Program-made: the position numbers and the translations under genes
Shown: piece after piece, positions 17,046 through 25,847 of the stretch
How positions within the stretch are numbered: the first letter of the stretch is position 1
Layout: every line of letters starts with the position of its first letter
From: Spirochaetales bacterium
GTDB lineage: Bacteria; Spirochaetota; Spirochaetia; JABMQR01
Reading direction: 5' to 3'
Assembly: GCA_018399255.1 (NCBI GenBank)
Contig: JAGYPA010000023.1
Coordinates: 1 to 52,237, forward strand
DNA length: 52,237 nt
Notes under the pieces: model-generated
What the model was told of the DNA's origin: nothing
The model's input: the letters and a program-made list of their open reading frames with translations, nothing else
Database searches by the model: none

Positions 17046-18075
17046 TAAGCAGACTTCAAATAATCAGACTGTACAAAACCAGAAAGCGGACATCAATCTT
17101 ATGGATAAAAAGACCCTGATCGAGGTCAAGGACCTCAAGAAATACTTCCTCCAGAAAGGAAAGCTCTTTTCCAGGCAGAAATCCTACCTCAAAGCGGTTG
17201 ATGATGTAAGCTTCTCCATAAAACGAGGCGAAACTTTCGGGCTGGTCGGCGAATCGGGCTGCGGAAAATCGACCACCGGCAGGACAATCCTGCGTCTCTA
17301 CCAGGCTACCGGGGGCGAGATTAATTTTGACGGGACCGATCTGGCTAAATTGAGCGAGAAGCAGATGAAGCCCTATCGGAAACGGATACAGATGATTTTC
17401 CAGGATCCCTACGCCAGCCTCAACAGCCGCATGACGGTCAACGAGATTATCGGGGAAGGCATCACCACCCATGAACTGTATACCGGCAAAGTGAAGCAGG
17501 AACGTATTCACGACCTGCTGCAGCATGTCGGGCTGAAAAAGGACCATGCCAACCGCTACCCGCATGAATTTTCGGGCGGTCAGCGCCAGAGAATCGGCAT
17601 AGCCCGTGCTCTGGCCGTGGAACCGGAGCTGATTATCTGCGATGAGCCGATTTCCGCCCTCGATGTTTCCATACAGGCGCAGGTAGTGAATATGCTGGAG
17701 GATATCCAGGACGAGTTCGATCTCACCTATCTCTTTATTGCCCACGATCTCTCGATGGTCAAGCATATTTCCGACCGTATCGGCGTCATGTACCTGGGAA
17801 AGCTGGTTGAGGTCTGCGGCAGCCGGGAACTGTACAAAAACCCGATCCATCCCTACACCAGGGCGCTGCTTTCATCGATCCCGATTCCCGATCCCAACCT
17901 TACCCGGAAAAACAAGCGGATAATCCTGAAAGGAGACGTTCCCAGTCCCATCGATCCGCCGGTTGGATGCCGCTTTGCCTCACGCTGTCCCATCATGACC
18001 GCCAGATGCAAACAGGAGGATCCGCAGCTGCGGGAAATGGCTCCGGGACATGTAGTTTCCTGTCACAACGTGTAA
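17038..18075 (+). CDS. oppF: Oligopeptide ABC transporter ATPase OppF
   Basis: 345 residues from GTG 17038, chosen because GGAGG lies six bases before it; it overlaps the end of oppD by 8 bases. A TTG at 17032 and an ATG at 17101 are alternatives. Walker A is [10 protein letters not shown]-loop [10 protein letters not shown], signature SGGQRQR, Walker [12 protein letters not shown] and switch His in IAHDLSM. The C-terminal domain has the [15 protein letters not shown] cysteine cluster. Last gene of the opp operon. A short repeat (18082-18124) lies between it and the convergent kinase gene. Confidence 0.93.
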   Translation: MSDKQTSNNQTVQNQKADINLMDKKTLIEVKDLKKYFLQKGKLFSRQKSYLKAVDDVSFSIKRGETFGLVGESGCGKSTTGRTILRLYQATGGEINFDGTDLAKLSEKQMKPYRKRIQMIFQDPYASLNSRMTVNEIIGEGITTHELYTGKVKQERIHDLLQHVGLKKDHANRYPHEFSGGQRQRIGIARALAVEPELIICDEPISALDVSIQAQVVNMLEDIQDEFDLTYLFIAHDLSMVKHISDRIGVMYLGKLVEVCGSRELYKNPIHPYTRALLSSIPIPDPNLTRKNKRIILKGDVPSPIDPPVGCRFASRCPIMTARCKQEDPQLREMAPGHVVSCHNV

Positions 18076-18081
18076 GGGGAG

Positions 18082-18124
18082 GCAGCGCTCTTACCGGCTG
18101 ATCTGCAGCGCTCTTGCCGGCTGA
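18082..18124. repeat. Two-copy 23-bp repeat after oppF
   Basis: GCAGCGCTCTTACCGGCTGA (18082-18101) and the same with G for A at 18105-18124. It starts seven bases after the oppF stop. Confidence 0.65.
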
Positions 18125-18142
18125 GCCGCACTGCACGGCCGG

Positions 18143-20764
18143 CTACGATGAGATATTGAGGATTTTTGCCACGGCTGCTTCCAGCGTCTTCCGATTGAAC
18201 GGCTTCGGAATAAAGTTGATGCCCTCATCGAGAATTCCGTGATGGGCTATGACATTGGCCGTGTACCCGGATACGAAGAGGCACTGCATGTCGGGATAGC
18301 GCTTCAGCATCTCTTCTGAAAGAACCCGTCCGTTCATCTGGGGCATGATAACGTCAGTTATCAGCAGGTCCAGCTGACCGCAATGCGCATCGGCAATTTC
18401 CAGGGCTTCCTGCGGCAATGAGGATGCCAGGACGCGATACCCGAGCTTGGCCAGCATATCGGCATTCAGCTTGAGCAGGCTGGGATCATCTTCCACCAGC
18501 AAAACAGTATAGGCACCGGCATCCGGACTGACTAAGCCGGCATCTTCATTTCTGCCGGTTCCGTCAAGGCTGTCCGGATCTATTTCTGCATCAGAGGCAG
18601 GGAGATAGATTTTTACGGACGTTCCCTTTCCGACTTCACTGTAGATATTAATGAAACCCTTATTCTGCCTGATGACGCCGTACACCATCGCCAGCCCCAG
18701 CCCGGTTCCCGACCCCAGCTTCTTTGTGGTGAAAAAAGGATCGAAGATATGTTCGAGGATCTCTTCGCTCATACCGCAGCCGTCATCACTTACGGTAATC
18801 ATGACATACCGGCCCATACCGGCTTCAAGATGATCTGCAACATAGCTGCTGTCTATTTCGATGTTCTCGGTCTCAAGCGTTATCTTTCCCACTCCGTCTA
18901 TGGCATCCCGGGAATTAATCAGAATATTGATCAGAACCTGATCAAATTGGCCCGCATCGGTAAAGACTTTCCAGAGATTCTCTCCGGGAAACCACTGCAG
19001 CTCAATATCGTCCTTAATCAGACTTCGGATTACCGCCAAAAGATCCTCCACCAGCCTGTTCAGGTCAACGGTACGGGGAATTATCGTCTGGCGACGGGCA
19101 AAGCCCAGCAGCTGCCGGGTCAAGTCGGAAGAACGGTTGGCGGCTTTCTGTATTTCTCTCACACTTGCCGCGGCATCGCTCCCCGACGGCACCTGTTCCA
19201 GCGCCAGCTCAGCATATCCGAGCATTATCCCGAGCATATTGTTAAAATCGTGGGCGATTCCTCCGGCCAGCTGGCCGATCGAATCAAGCTTCTGGGCCTG
19301 GCGGTACTGCTCTTCCAACTGCTTGCGGGCGGTAATATCGCGCATAATCACATGGATTGCCTTTTCACCGCGATAGGCAAAGGGAGCTGCCACAGTCTCC
19401 ACAGCCACCGTAGTACCGTCCAGTCTGACCACCTGCTCCTCCAGCGGGAGAACCGTAATGCCTTCTGTACGCATCCGTTCAATACGGCTGCGGATTTTTT
19501 CCTGAAAGCTCGGGTGAAACAGATCCAGAACGGGTTTGCCCAGCAGCTGACTCTCATCCTCTGCCCCGAACAGGGTAAGACACGCCGTATTGACCAGAAC
19601 CACCCGGTCCTGATAATTGATGAAAATGGCATCGGGAGATGAGGCAATCAGATTGCGATACTGTATCTCACTCTCCCGCAAAGCAGCTTCAGTTTTCTGG
19701 TGGGCCAGATTCTCTGCTTCGAGGTGGGCGCTCTTTTCCCGCAGCTCCGCCGTTCGCTCCTGCACCAGCACCTCGAGCTGATTGACCATCTTTCTGCGCA
19801 GGGTTTCGATATGGAAAATTCTGCTTCGCAGCAGCAGGCTGACCCCCAGAATTCCCACGCCAAGGCTCAGAATCAGCAGCATATTCCTGATAAATGACTG
19901 CTTCCAGCTCTGCAGGTGAGTTTCTTTATCAAAGAGAGTACTGATATAGAGCGGATAGGCCTGCATTTTCACCGTAGTCATAATGCCTGCATCATTTTCA
20001 TACAATTTCTGGGCCCCGGTAATAGCCGTCGGCCGGGCGTTTCTCAGTTCCTGCTGAAGCTGCCCGACGAAATCCTTCTCACTCTCAGCAATCGCTGCCG
20101 CTGCAGAGAGATCTTCATTGAGCCATCTCGCCTCCGTATCCCCGTTCTGATCGGTAAGCAGAACCATAAACATTCCCAAGGTTTCGATGGTATCCAGCGC
20201 AGAGAAAAACACCTTTTTGTCGATTTCAACGAAACAGAAAAGAGGATCACTCCGGGGACTGTCAAGCGAGACACTCATCGCCAGCGTCTCACTTTCCGGA
20301 GAAATATGAAAATAAAACTTGAAAAGCTGTTCATTATGGGCGGTGTTCAGGATATTGATCAGATTTTCATCTGCAATCCTTCCCCGCTCTGTGGTGTAGC
20401 GTGCAGTACCCGAAGCATCGACAACCGCAGCTCGGGCAGCAATATTATCAGAAATAACCAGACGTCGCAAAGTTCGAGTAAATTGGGGAAAGACCTCCGG
20501 ATCTGTCAGATCAGCCATTGCCGCCTGTTCCTGGATCAGCAGCAGCTGATTGCTCAGTGAATCCAACAGGCTTTCCGTTTGGCTTGCCAGGAGGGAATTT
20601 TCAAACCGGGCATGAGCTTTCAGGTTCTCCACATGGGTATCCCGCATGGAAAAGGAGGTAAGCTGATAGATAGCGAGAATACCGGCGATAAACACTATCG
20701 GCAGGACCACGAAGAGAATCGTATAGTACCACCGTGGGGTTCGCTTATTGACTGTCAGCGGCAT
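18143..20764 (-). CDS. Hybrid sensor histidine kinase (sensor, PAS, HisKA, HATPase, receiver)
   Basis: 873 residues from ATG 20764; an in-frame ATG at 20794 would add ten. Membrane helices are at about 14-36 and 293-314, enclosing an extracytoplasmic sensor of about 255 residues. A coiled coil (about 320-365), a PAS domain (about 368-480, [19 protein letters not shown]) and HisKA with His505 in [12 protein letters not shown] follow. HATPase has N, G1 (DDGCGM), F (FDPFFTTK) and G2 (GTGLGLAMV) boxes. The C-terminal receiver has Asp804 (ITDVIMP) and Lys854. The start lies inside the end of the DctP-like gene, so the binding protein is probably its periplasmic ligand sensor. No separate response regulator is adjacent. 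Confidence 0.9.
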   Translation of the reverse strand: MPLTVNKRTPRWYYTILFVVLPIVFIAGILAIYQLTSFSMRDTHVENLKAHARFENSLLASQTESLLDSLSNQLLLIQEQAAMADLTDPEVFPQFTRTLRRLVISDNIAARAAVVDASGTARYTTERGRIADENLINILNTAHNEQLFKFYFHISPESETLAMSVSLDSPRSDPLFCFVEIDKKVFFSALDTIETLGMFMVLLTDQNGDTEARWLNEDLSAAAAIAESEKDFVGQLQQELRNARPTAITGAQKLYENDAGIMTTVKMQAYPLYISTLFDKETHLQSWKQSFIRNMLLILSLGVGILGVSLLLRSRIFHIETLRRKMVNQLEVLVQERTAELREKSAHLEAENLAHQKTEAALRESEIQYRNLIASSPDAIFINYQDRVVLVNTACLTLFGAEDESQLLGKPVLDLFHPSFQEKIRSRIERMRTEGITVLPLEEQVVRLDGTTVAVETVAAPFAYRGEKAIHVIMRDITARKQLEEQYRQAQKLDSIGQLAGGIAHDFNNMLGIMLGYAELALEQVPSGSDAAASVREIQKAANRSSDLTRQLLGFARRQTIIPRTVDLNRLVEDLLAVIRSLIKDDIELQWFPGENLWKVFTDAGQFDQVLINILINSRDAIDGVGKITLETENIEIDSSYVADHLEAGMGRYVMITVSDDGCGMSEEILEHIFDPFFTTKKLGSGTGLGLAMVYGVIRQNKGFINIYSEVGKGTSVKIYLPASDAEIDPDSLDGTGRNEDAGLVSPDAGAYTVLLVEDDPSLLKLNADMLAKLGYRVLASSLPQEALEIADAHCGQLDLLITDVIMPQMNGRVLSEEMLKRYPDMQCLFVSGYTANVIAHHGILDEGINFIPKPFNRKTLEAAVAKILNISS

Positions 20765-21764
20765 CGATATCTCGCATAAATTCTTCCAGGGCATTCACAA
20801 GGCCTTGTGGGATCCCCAGAGTTTGGGCAATAGCATCCTGCTGTTCAAGCAGTTTCTGCCTCATTTTCAGGACCTCTTCGGGTTCCGGCACCGTTATGAG
20901 AACCCCTTGACGAATCAGCTCCTTCCGTGCATTTTTCTGGGCTTCAGCTGCAGCAGCGCGCTGTTCGCCGGCGGCAGTCTCCCAGCATTCCGTCAGCACG
21001 CTCTGCATATCGATGGACAGGTTGTTCCAGAAGTGATCAGAAATCATGGGAATGTACTGGGCAAAGTACTGACGATCCTCAAAGGCATACCGGATACCCT
21101 TCTCCCATAAGGCTGCGCTCCGTATGGTTTCATAGGAGGTGAGCAAACCGGAAACCTGTTTCTGCTCGAGACGGGAGGGTAAGTCCGGCCAGGGGATAAT
21201 TACGGGAATACCGCCCATCCGGGCAATCCTTGCTTCATTGACATAGCCGCCGGCTGCCCGGATGCGCATCCCGACCATATCCTGATACGTGCGGATCGGT
21301 TTTTCGGTGCTGAAAAGCTGGATAAACCCGAGATCCATCCAGCTGCCGGGAATAACGACAAAGAGTTCTTGTTCAATCAAGGTCTGCAGGTCCCGGCCTG
21401 CTTCGCCAGCAAGGAACTGATAGACCACCTCAGGCCGGGTACCGTAGAAAGAAGGCAGCAGAAAAACTCCGGCTTCAGGAACAAAGGGATCAATCTGCCA
21501 GGTTCCCGGCACCCCCATCTCGACTCTTCCCCGAGCGAGAGCCTTGACAATTTCACTGTCGCGAAAGAGCGAAGCAGAAGAATAAAACTGCACGTCGATA
21601 CGATCGCCGAGCCGCTGATCAACCAGCTCCGCGAAGCGTCTTACCGCGATGGTCTGAACATGGGCATCAGTGTTCTCCACGGAAATCCTCATTACCGGAC
21701 GTTCCGCATAGGTCAGTGTGCTCACAAACAAACAAACCATGAAAATCGAAAAAAACTTTTTCAT
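20745..21764 (-). CDS. TRAP-type (DctP-family) periplasmic solute-binding protein
   Basis: 339 residues from ATG 21764, chosen because MKKFFSIFMVCLFVSTLTYA is then a clean signal peptide; a GTG at 21806 would add 14 residues that displace it. DctP features include GVPGTWQID, the conserved Arg in YQDMVGMRIRAAGGY and the helical EEFMRDID tail. DctP proteins bind carboxylates for TRAP transporters. No TRAP permease genes are here and the gene overlaps the kinase by 20 bases, so it probably presents a ligand to that sensor. An 8-bp tandem repeat lies 37 bases upstream of the start. Confidence 0.85.
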   Translation of the reverse strand: MKKFFSIFMVCLFVSTLTYAERPVMRISVENTDAHVQTIAVRRFAELVDQRLGDRIDVQFYSSASLFRDSEIVKALARGRVEMGVPGTWQIDPFVPEAGVFLLPSFYGTRPEVVYQFLAGEAGRDLQTLIEQELFVVIPGSWMDLGFIQLFSTEKPIRTYQDMVGMRIRAAGGYVNEARIARMGGIPVIIPWPDLPSRLEQKQVSGLLTSYETIRSAALWEKGIRYAFEDRQYFAQYIPMISDHFWNNLSIDMQSVLTECWETAAGEQRAAAAEAQKNARKELIRQGVLITVPEPEEVLKMRQKLLEQQDAIAQTLGIPQGLVNALEEFMRDIDAADSQ

Positions 21765-21800
21765 ACGTTCTGTAATACCTGCCCCTTCCCGCGATTCTTT

Positions 21801-21862
21801 TACCACCTTACCACCTTACCACCCTACCACTTTACCACTTTACCACTTTACCACTTTACCAC
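21801..21862 (-). repeat. 8-bp tandem repeat (TACCACTT) upstream of the DctP-like gene
   Basis: Seven full units and one partial: three TACCACCT/TACCACCC and four TACCACTT, then TACCAC. The array occupies the promoter-proximal region of the binding-protein and kinase genes. Because the unit is not a multiple of three, copy-number change would alter spacing or the GTG-initiated reading frame. Confidence 0.9.
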
Positions 21863-21994
21863 TATGCTGTATCCATTCTACAACCTCCAGTCGGCGTATG
21901 CAACCCGTCTTTACAGGAAGCTGCTGCCCGTCTTTCCCTGCAGCTGCAGCACTCTGGCCATAATCACTAACCAATAAAATGCAGCATGTGAAGC

Positions 21995-22042
21995 GGGCCT
22001 ATGTTAAAATAACGTACAGTTTGGTAAGGTAGTCTAGAGGAG
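21995..22042 (+). repeat. Left arm of a 48-bp inverted repeat, containing a promoter and ribosome-binding site
   Basis: 46 of 48 bases match, inverted, to 24890-24937. It contains TGTTAAAAT (an extended -10 shape) and ends in AGAGGAG, the ribosome-binding site of the HTH gene. Either arm could therefore drive transcription inward. Confidence 0.88.
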
Positions 22043-22047
22043 GAATG

Positions 22048-22323
22048 ATGAGTGACTTAAAGAAGTACATTAAAAAACGGTGTTCAGAGGACAAGGAATT
22101 TGGGGAAACCTGGCAGGAGGGATATGAAGCCTTCAAGGTTGGTGTCATGCTGAAACAACTGCGTCTTGAAACAGGATTAACTCAGGCCGCTCTGGCAGAA
22201 AAGCTGGGGACCAGAAAACCCGCCATTTCCCGTATTGAGAACCACGCAGAAGATATCCGTCTTAGTACTCTGGAACGATTTGCCAAAGCTCTTGGTAAGG
22301 AACTGGTTGTTACCATACGATAA
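22048..22323 (+). CDS. XRE-family HTH antitoxin-like protein (HigA type), no toxin partner
   Basis: 91 residues from ATG 22048 (an ATG at 22045 would add one residue but crowds the AGGAGG). Residues 35-88 form an XRE helix-turn-helix (LKQLRLETGLTQAALAEKLG, then RKPAISRIENH). The short N-terminus and length match HigA-like antitoxins of RelE/HigB-type systems. No toxin gene is adjacent: upstream is the inverted-repeat arm, downstream is repeat DNA. Either the toxin was lost or the protein is a solitary regulator, perhaps binding the dyad in the inverted repeat. Intact as far as I can see. Confidence 0.8.
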   Translation: MSDLKKYIKKRCSEDKEFGETWQEGYEAFKVGVMLKQLRLETGLTQAALAEKLGTRKPAISRIENHAEDIRLSTLERFAKALGKELVVTIR

Positions 22324-22720
22324 ACATCCCCTGCCTCAATAGCCAACGAACTACCCAAATCAGAAAACCTTTCAGCCATCTCCCCATTACTGTAACCGAA
22401 GATCTTATAATGAGCCCAGATGTTAAAACAGTTTTTAGGAGGTTTACGGTGTAGAACCTACTGCAGAATTGACAGGAAAATTATAATACAACGATGAGAA
22501 AAAAGGCTCAACGCAGAAACCTGTGGGATACGCAGCACGAAGTTCGCCAATAGTGCGTGAGCCAATTTCAAAATGCTTCGCATTTTTGAAATTGGCTTTT
22601 GGAGTTTGCATTCCAAACATCTTACGAGCAGGCCCCTTCGGTGCGAGTATGCCCCTTCAGCGAGGGGTGAGTGCGCATGCGAGGGACCACTGCAGGAGGA
22701 AATCGGATTTCCACTTTATT

Positions 22721-22873
22721 CCGGTTGACTTTACACAAGTTCCACGAGTAGAAATTCGGCAGCCGGTAACCCCTGTCAGCATAAAGAGCTGCTTTAAGGC
22801 CTGAAAAGGTGTTAGAGTCGGACAAACATACACGAGTTCCACGAGCAGCGGCTGCCCCCCGGTTGCCGGCACT
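22721..22873 (-). repeat. Paired CTCGTGGAAC repeat unit, minus orientation
   Basis: Two arms (GTTCCACGAG at 22739-22748 and 22836-22845) lie about 97 bases apart as direct repeats. In the minus orientation each reads CTCGTGGAAC followed by a GTGT-rich tail. Bases 22804-22873 match 24554-24623 at 69 of 70 positions. Confidence 0.75.
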
Positions 22874-23313
22874 AAAAACTGACTTGAAATGAGAGAAGCG
22901 CCCTTTACATAAGCCATTCTTTGGTAGTTTAGAAAGGAAAAAAATAAGAACATAATTCTTTAACAGTTTATTGTCTCCAAATAAAACGATAATTTGTAAG
23001 AACCACAAAAGAAAATTGCTGCTTTGCATCACTCTACCTGACTGCAAGGCTTTTGTCAGGGTTGATCTGTCGCTAACGCAAAACTGAAGGAACATTCAGC
23101 CGGCATGGGAAGTACTGGAAATATTACTACCGCCTGATCATCGGCATCTTCCGCATTCAACAACGTAAAGTCACAACCTGCTGTGCCTGCTCAATGATCA
23201 ATTTGCATCAGCGGAACTGTTCAAAGGCTGTTAGCTCTATGCCCTTCCGTCTGGGTGTTGAATTCTACACCCAGCTCTGTGATGCCTTTTGCCTTGGAAA
23301 AGCTAAGATGGTT

Positions 23314-23414
23314 CGATGGAAATCGGATTTCCGATGGAAATCGGATTTCCGATGGAAATCTTCGATTTCTTTAGAAATCCAATTTCCACCGCTTCTGAGC
23401 GCCCGCCGGGCGCT
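23314..23414. repeat. GAAATC-palindrome / GC-hairpin module, copy 2
   Basis: Two exact 18-bp units beginning CGATGGAAATCGGATTTC (23314, 23332) and a diverged third, then TTTAGAAATCCAATTTCC and the 17-base hairpin at 23398-23414, identical to that at 6821. Confidence 0.8.
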
Positions 23415-23415
23415 T

Positions 23416-23545
23416 AAGGCAGCCTCACTTTACACATATCACACGAGTAGAAATTTTACAGTCAGTAAGTCATTACTTCATAGGGACCTGCCTCCAAGCC
23501 TGAAAAATCGCTAAGGTCGGCTCAATATACACGTGTCACACGGCG
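23416..23545 (-). repeat. Paired repeat unit, diverged, minus orientation
   Basis: CTTTACACATATCACACGAG and ATATACACGTGTCACACGG are variants of the CTCGTGGAAC arm in which GGAAC reads GTGAT or GTGAC. The sequence also begins right after the GC hairpin, as at 6839. Confidence 0.6.
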
Positions 23546-23654
23546 GCGGCCGATCATGATGCTTTCTCCCTCGATCAGCTGGTTTACCGTGTATAAAAGT
23601 GTGTTCGCACGTTCTAAGATATAGTTTATTAGCCCTGTCCTTACAAGTTCGCCC

Positions 23655-23795
23655 CTCCTACTCGTGGACACGTGTGTTTTGAGCCAGGCTTAAGGTTTTC
23701 GTGACCTCTCCGCGGCTCCTTACCCTGCAAACCTTATTTGCTACCTTCCGGCTACTCGTGCGACATGTGTATATTGAGCCGAGGACTTAACCGGA
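23655..23795 (+). repeat. Paired repeat unit, plus orientation
   Basis: CTACTCGTGGACACGTGTGT at 23658 and GGCTACTCGTGCGACATGTG at 23750 are direct arms about 95 bases apart, each followed by TTGAGCC and a TTAA-containing tail. Confidence 0.65.
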
Positions 23796-23904
23796 GTTCT
23801 TTACAGCCCTTCTTTTTTCAATCATAGCCTCCTATGCAACCCTGAAAACCCATGAAATCCTGCCCTCCTTTGCAGTCATGACAGGATTTCCCAAAAAAGA
23901 AGGA

Positions 23905-23964
23905 GGAAATCGGATTTCCAATAGAAATCAGATTTCCACCGCTTCTGAGCGCCCGCCGGGCGCT
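23905..23964. repeat. GAAATC-palindrome / GC-hairpin module, copy 3
   Basis: GGAAATCGGATTTCC, ATAGAAATCAGATTTCC, then CACCGCTTCTGAGCGCCCG and the same 17-base hairpin (23948-23964). Confidence 0.8.
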
Positions 23965-24129
23965 TAAGGCGACCCTGAGTTTGCGCCGTTTTCTTTAATG
24001 GCTTCTTGCATCCAGGACGTGTATGCCCGCGCTATTGTCGTTCGGTAAAATCATACGGGCAAATGGCCAATTTCAAATGTTTATTTTTGGGTAAATAGCT
24101 GTTTCAACTCTTGCTTGCAAGAGCCTTAA

Positions 24130-24461
24130 ATGAAGGTATCAATGCCCGGGTCAAAACGACCTTGTGGCGGCAAACTGCACTACGGCGGCGGCGACCCAAA
24201 GGGAATGCTTGGACCCGAGGCACTTCGTGCCTCCGTTCCGCCCCAAAGGGTGCCGCAGATTACTGCGGGGTATAGGAACTTTGGCGAGAAAGCTTGCCCG
24301 GGGTTAGCGAAAGCTTGCCCGGGGTTAGCGAAAGCTTGCCCGGGGTTAGCGAAGCTTGCCCGGGGTTAGCAAAGCTTACCCCACGATCCCGGCACTCGCT
24401 CGGCAATGGAACCAACAAGTTGCTTCCCGTCTACTCCCTCTCGCTTCGTTTGGGAATAAAA
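24130..24461 (+). repeat. Multi-hairpin array, copy B, partly decayed and internally expanded
   Basis: It shares the TGAAGGTATCAATGCCCGGG start, GGGAATGCTTGG, GAGGCACTTCGTGCCTC, CCGTTCCGCCCC, CCACGATCCCGGCACTCGCT and GGAACCAACAAGTTG blocks with copy A, and the GTTTGGGAAT end. Several hairpins have lost pairing. The GGGTTAGC hairpin is replaced by a 21-bp tandem repeat at 24288-24370. Confidence 0.8.
24288..24370 (+). repeat. 21-bp tandem repeat inside hairpin array B
   Basis: Three exact 21-bp units starting GAAAGCTTGCCCGGGG at 24288, 24309 and 24330, then a 20-bp unit to 24370. Each unit carries AGCGAAAGCT across the junction, a stem with a GAAA loop. Confidence 0.85.
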
Positions 24462-24553
24462 AGTTGATAATACCTCGGGATTTTAGCAACTACTGAAGGA
24501 TTTTCGGTTTAAAATAATGTGGGTATTTGGGTCAAATTAATTCGGGCACTTAC

Positions 24554-24623
24554 AAAAGGTGTTAGAGTAGGACAAACATACACGAGTTCCACGAGCAGCG
24601 GCTGCCCCCCGGTTGCCGGCACT
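24554..24623 (-). repeat. Second copy of the 70-bp arm block
   Basis: 69 of 70 bases match 22804-22873 in the same orientation; identity stops abruptly at AAAAGG on one side and ACT on the other. It holds one CTCGTGGAAC arm (minus), not a pair. Confidence 0.85.
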
Positions 24624-24711
24624 TTAGCAGCATATACGCCCTTTCAGGGTATGTGATTGCTCGCTATAATATGTGTTTTTCCGATCGGAGGTACCTGAAA
24701 AATTCTGGCCC

Positions 24712-24845
24712 CTCCTACTCGTGGAACTTATGTGTTTTTATCTCGGATAGCGGTTCCCAGGCACCTCTCCGTAGATCCTAACCCTGAAAAAAATTAATCG
24801 CCCTGTTCCGGCTACTTGTGGAACTTGAGTAAAATCATTCGAGAT
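24712..24845 (+). repeat. Paired CTCGTGGAAC repeat unit, plus orientation
   Basis: CTACTCGTGGAACTTATGTG (24715) and GGCTACTTGTGGAACTTGAG (24810) are direct arms about 97 bases apart, followed by ATCTCGGAT and ATTCGAGAT tails. The most canonical unit, together with 27465-27605. Confidence 0.75.
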
Positions 24846-24889
24846 TAGCCGGTCTTTACCGCCCCCTTTTGCAGCCCTGTCATCTTTTT

Positions 24890-24937
24890 CTCCTCGAGAC
24901 TACCTTACCAAACTGTACGTTATTTTAACATAGACCC
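24890..24937 (-). repeat. Right arm of the 48-bp inverted repeat
   Basis: Inverted match (46 of 48) to 21995-22042, differing at two positions. In this orientation the promoter and AGAGGAG-like site face left, followed by an ATG and only about 12 codons, so no gene is driven. Directly to the right the truncated URO-D coding sequence begins. Confidence 0.88.
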
Positions 24938-24946
24938 ATCACTCAA

Positions 24947-25729
24947 GCCGGCACTGTTGAGGATGGTAAGGCTGCCGGGCTGCAGAGCACGAAGGAGCTG
25001 GACGCCTATCCGTGGCCTGACCCGGACGACTTCGACTATGCAGAGGCCGCAGCGGAGGCGAAACGGATCTCCCGGGAATTTGTGACGCTGGGTCCGTGGA
25101 TTTCACTCTTTGAGGTCTACTGCAGTATGCGCTCGCTTGAGGAGGCCCTGGTGGATACGATTGCCGAACCGGAATTTCTCCATCGGGCTCTGGATCATAT
25201 AGCCTATGCCCAGGGGGAGATGACGCGTCGGTTCTTGGAGGCGGCTGAAGGGGCGGTCGATATGGTGTTCATCAGTGATGACGTGGGAACGCAGCAGAGT
25301 CTGCTGCTTTCACCGGCGGCTTTCGATGAGTTCCTGTTCCCGCGGCTGAAGCAGTGGTGCGATATGGTGCACTCCTTCGGGGTTCGGGTGTTTTTCCATA
25401 CCGACGGTGCGGCTGAGCCGCTGATTCCCCGCCTGATCGAGGCTGGGATTGATGTGCTCAACCCCATTCAGCATGTCTGTCCAGGAATGGATAGCCGTTC
25501 CCTGAAAGCCAAATACGGCGACCGGGTCATATTTCACGGGGGCGTGGATAATCAATATGCCCTGCCGTTCGGCACCCCTGCCGAGGTCCGGAAGGAAACA
25601 GCGGCCTGCCTGCGTGAACTGGGTCCGGCGGGTTACCTGCCCTGCTCCTGCCACTTTATCCAGGCCGATACTCCTGTAGAAAACGTGCTGGCTATCCGGC
25701 CTATGGCAATTGCTCTGCGATGCCTGTGA
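24947..25729 (+). pseudogene. 5'-truncated uroporphyrinogen-decarboxylase-family (URO-D) gene
   Basis: From about 24947 the frame codes for the middle and end of a URO-D / methyltransferase-type protein: QSTKELDAYPWPDPDDFDY, FISDDVGTQQSLLLSP, FFHTDGAAEPLIPRLIEAG, the DVLNPIQHVCPGMD segment and CSCHFIQADTPVENV. About 100 or more N-terminal residues, including the start, are absent. The coding sequence meets the right inverted-repeat arm within ten bases. Members of this family handle porphyrins or methylated substrates. The missing N-terminus makes it very probably non-functional; internal translation at 25082 or later is possible but unlikely to give an active enzyme. Confidence 0.8.
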
Positions 25730-25765
25730 TGTTTGTGATGAATATGAGATGTATAAGAGAATATC

Positions 25766-25815
25766 TTGTTAATGAACCACTGTTATGGTATATTTGAACC
25801 ATTGCTGTGATATAC
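25766..25815 (+). promoter_or_regulatory. Promoter and direct-repeat operator of the second vapBC
   Basis: TTGTTA (25766-25771), a 17-base spacer and TATATT (25789-25794). Two direct repeats of the form GAACCAYTGYTRTGRTATA lie at 25774-25792 and 25797-25815, 23 bp apart, a probable binding site for the antitoxin. Confidence 0.6.
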
Positions 25816-25847
25816 TTTAGCCACATACAGGAGTAAGGATAATTGCC

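Larger units (their letters stand above)
22324..24889. other. Repeat-rich, apparently gene-free block
   Basis: I see no credible gene: the open frames are short, lack ribosome-binding sites and run across repeats. It holds CTCGTGGAAC arms in both orientations, a 70-bp duplication (22804 and 24554), GAAATC palindromes, two GC hairpins and multi-hairpin array B. It is the interior of the segment bounded by the 48-bp inverted repeat. Confidence 0.7.

Noticed and set aside
22622..23095. 157-codon minus-strand frame in the repeat block
   Set aside because: It crosses the dispersed CTCGTGGAAC arms, has no ribosome-binding site and is not recognised.
22324..24889. CRISPR array
   Set aside because: The repeats are long, degenerate, in both orientations and unevenly spaced, and no cas genes are visible.
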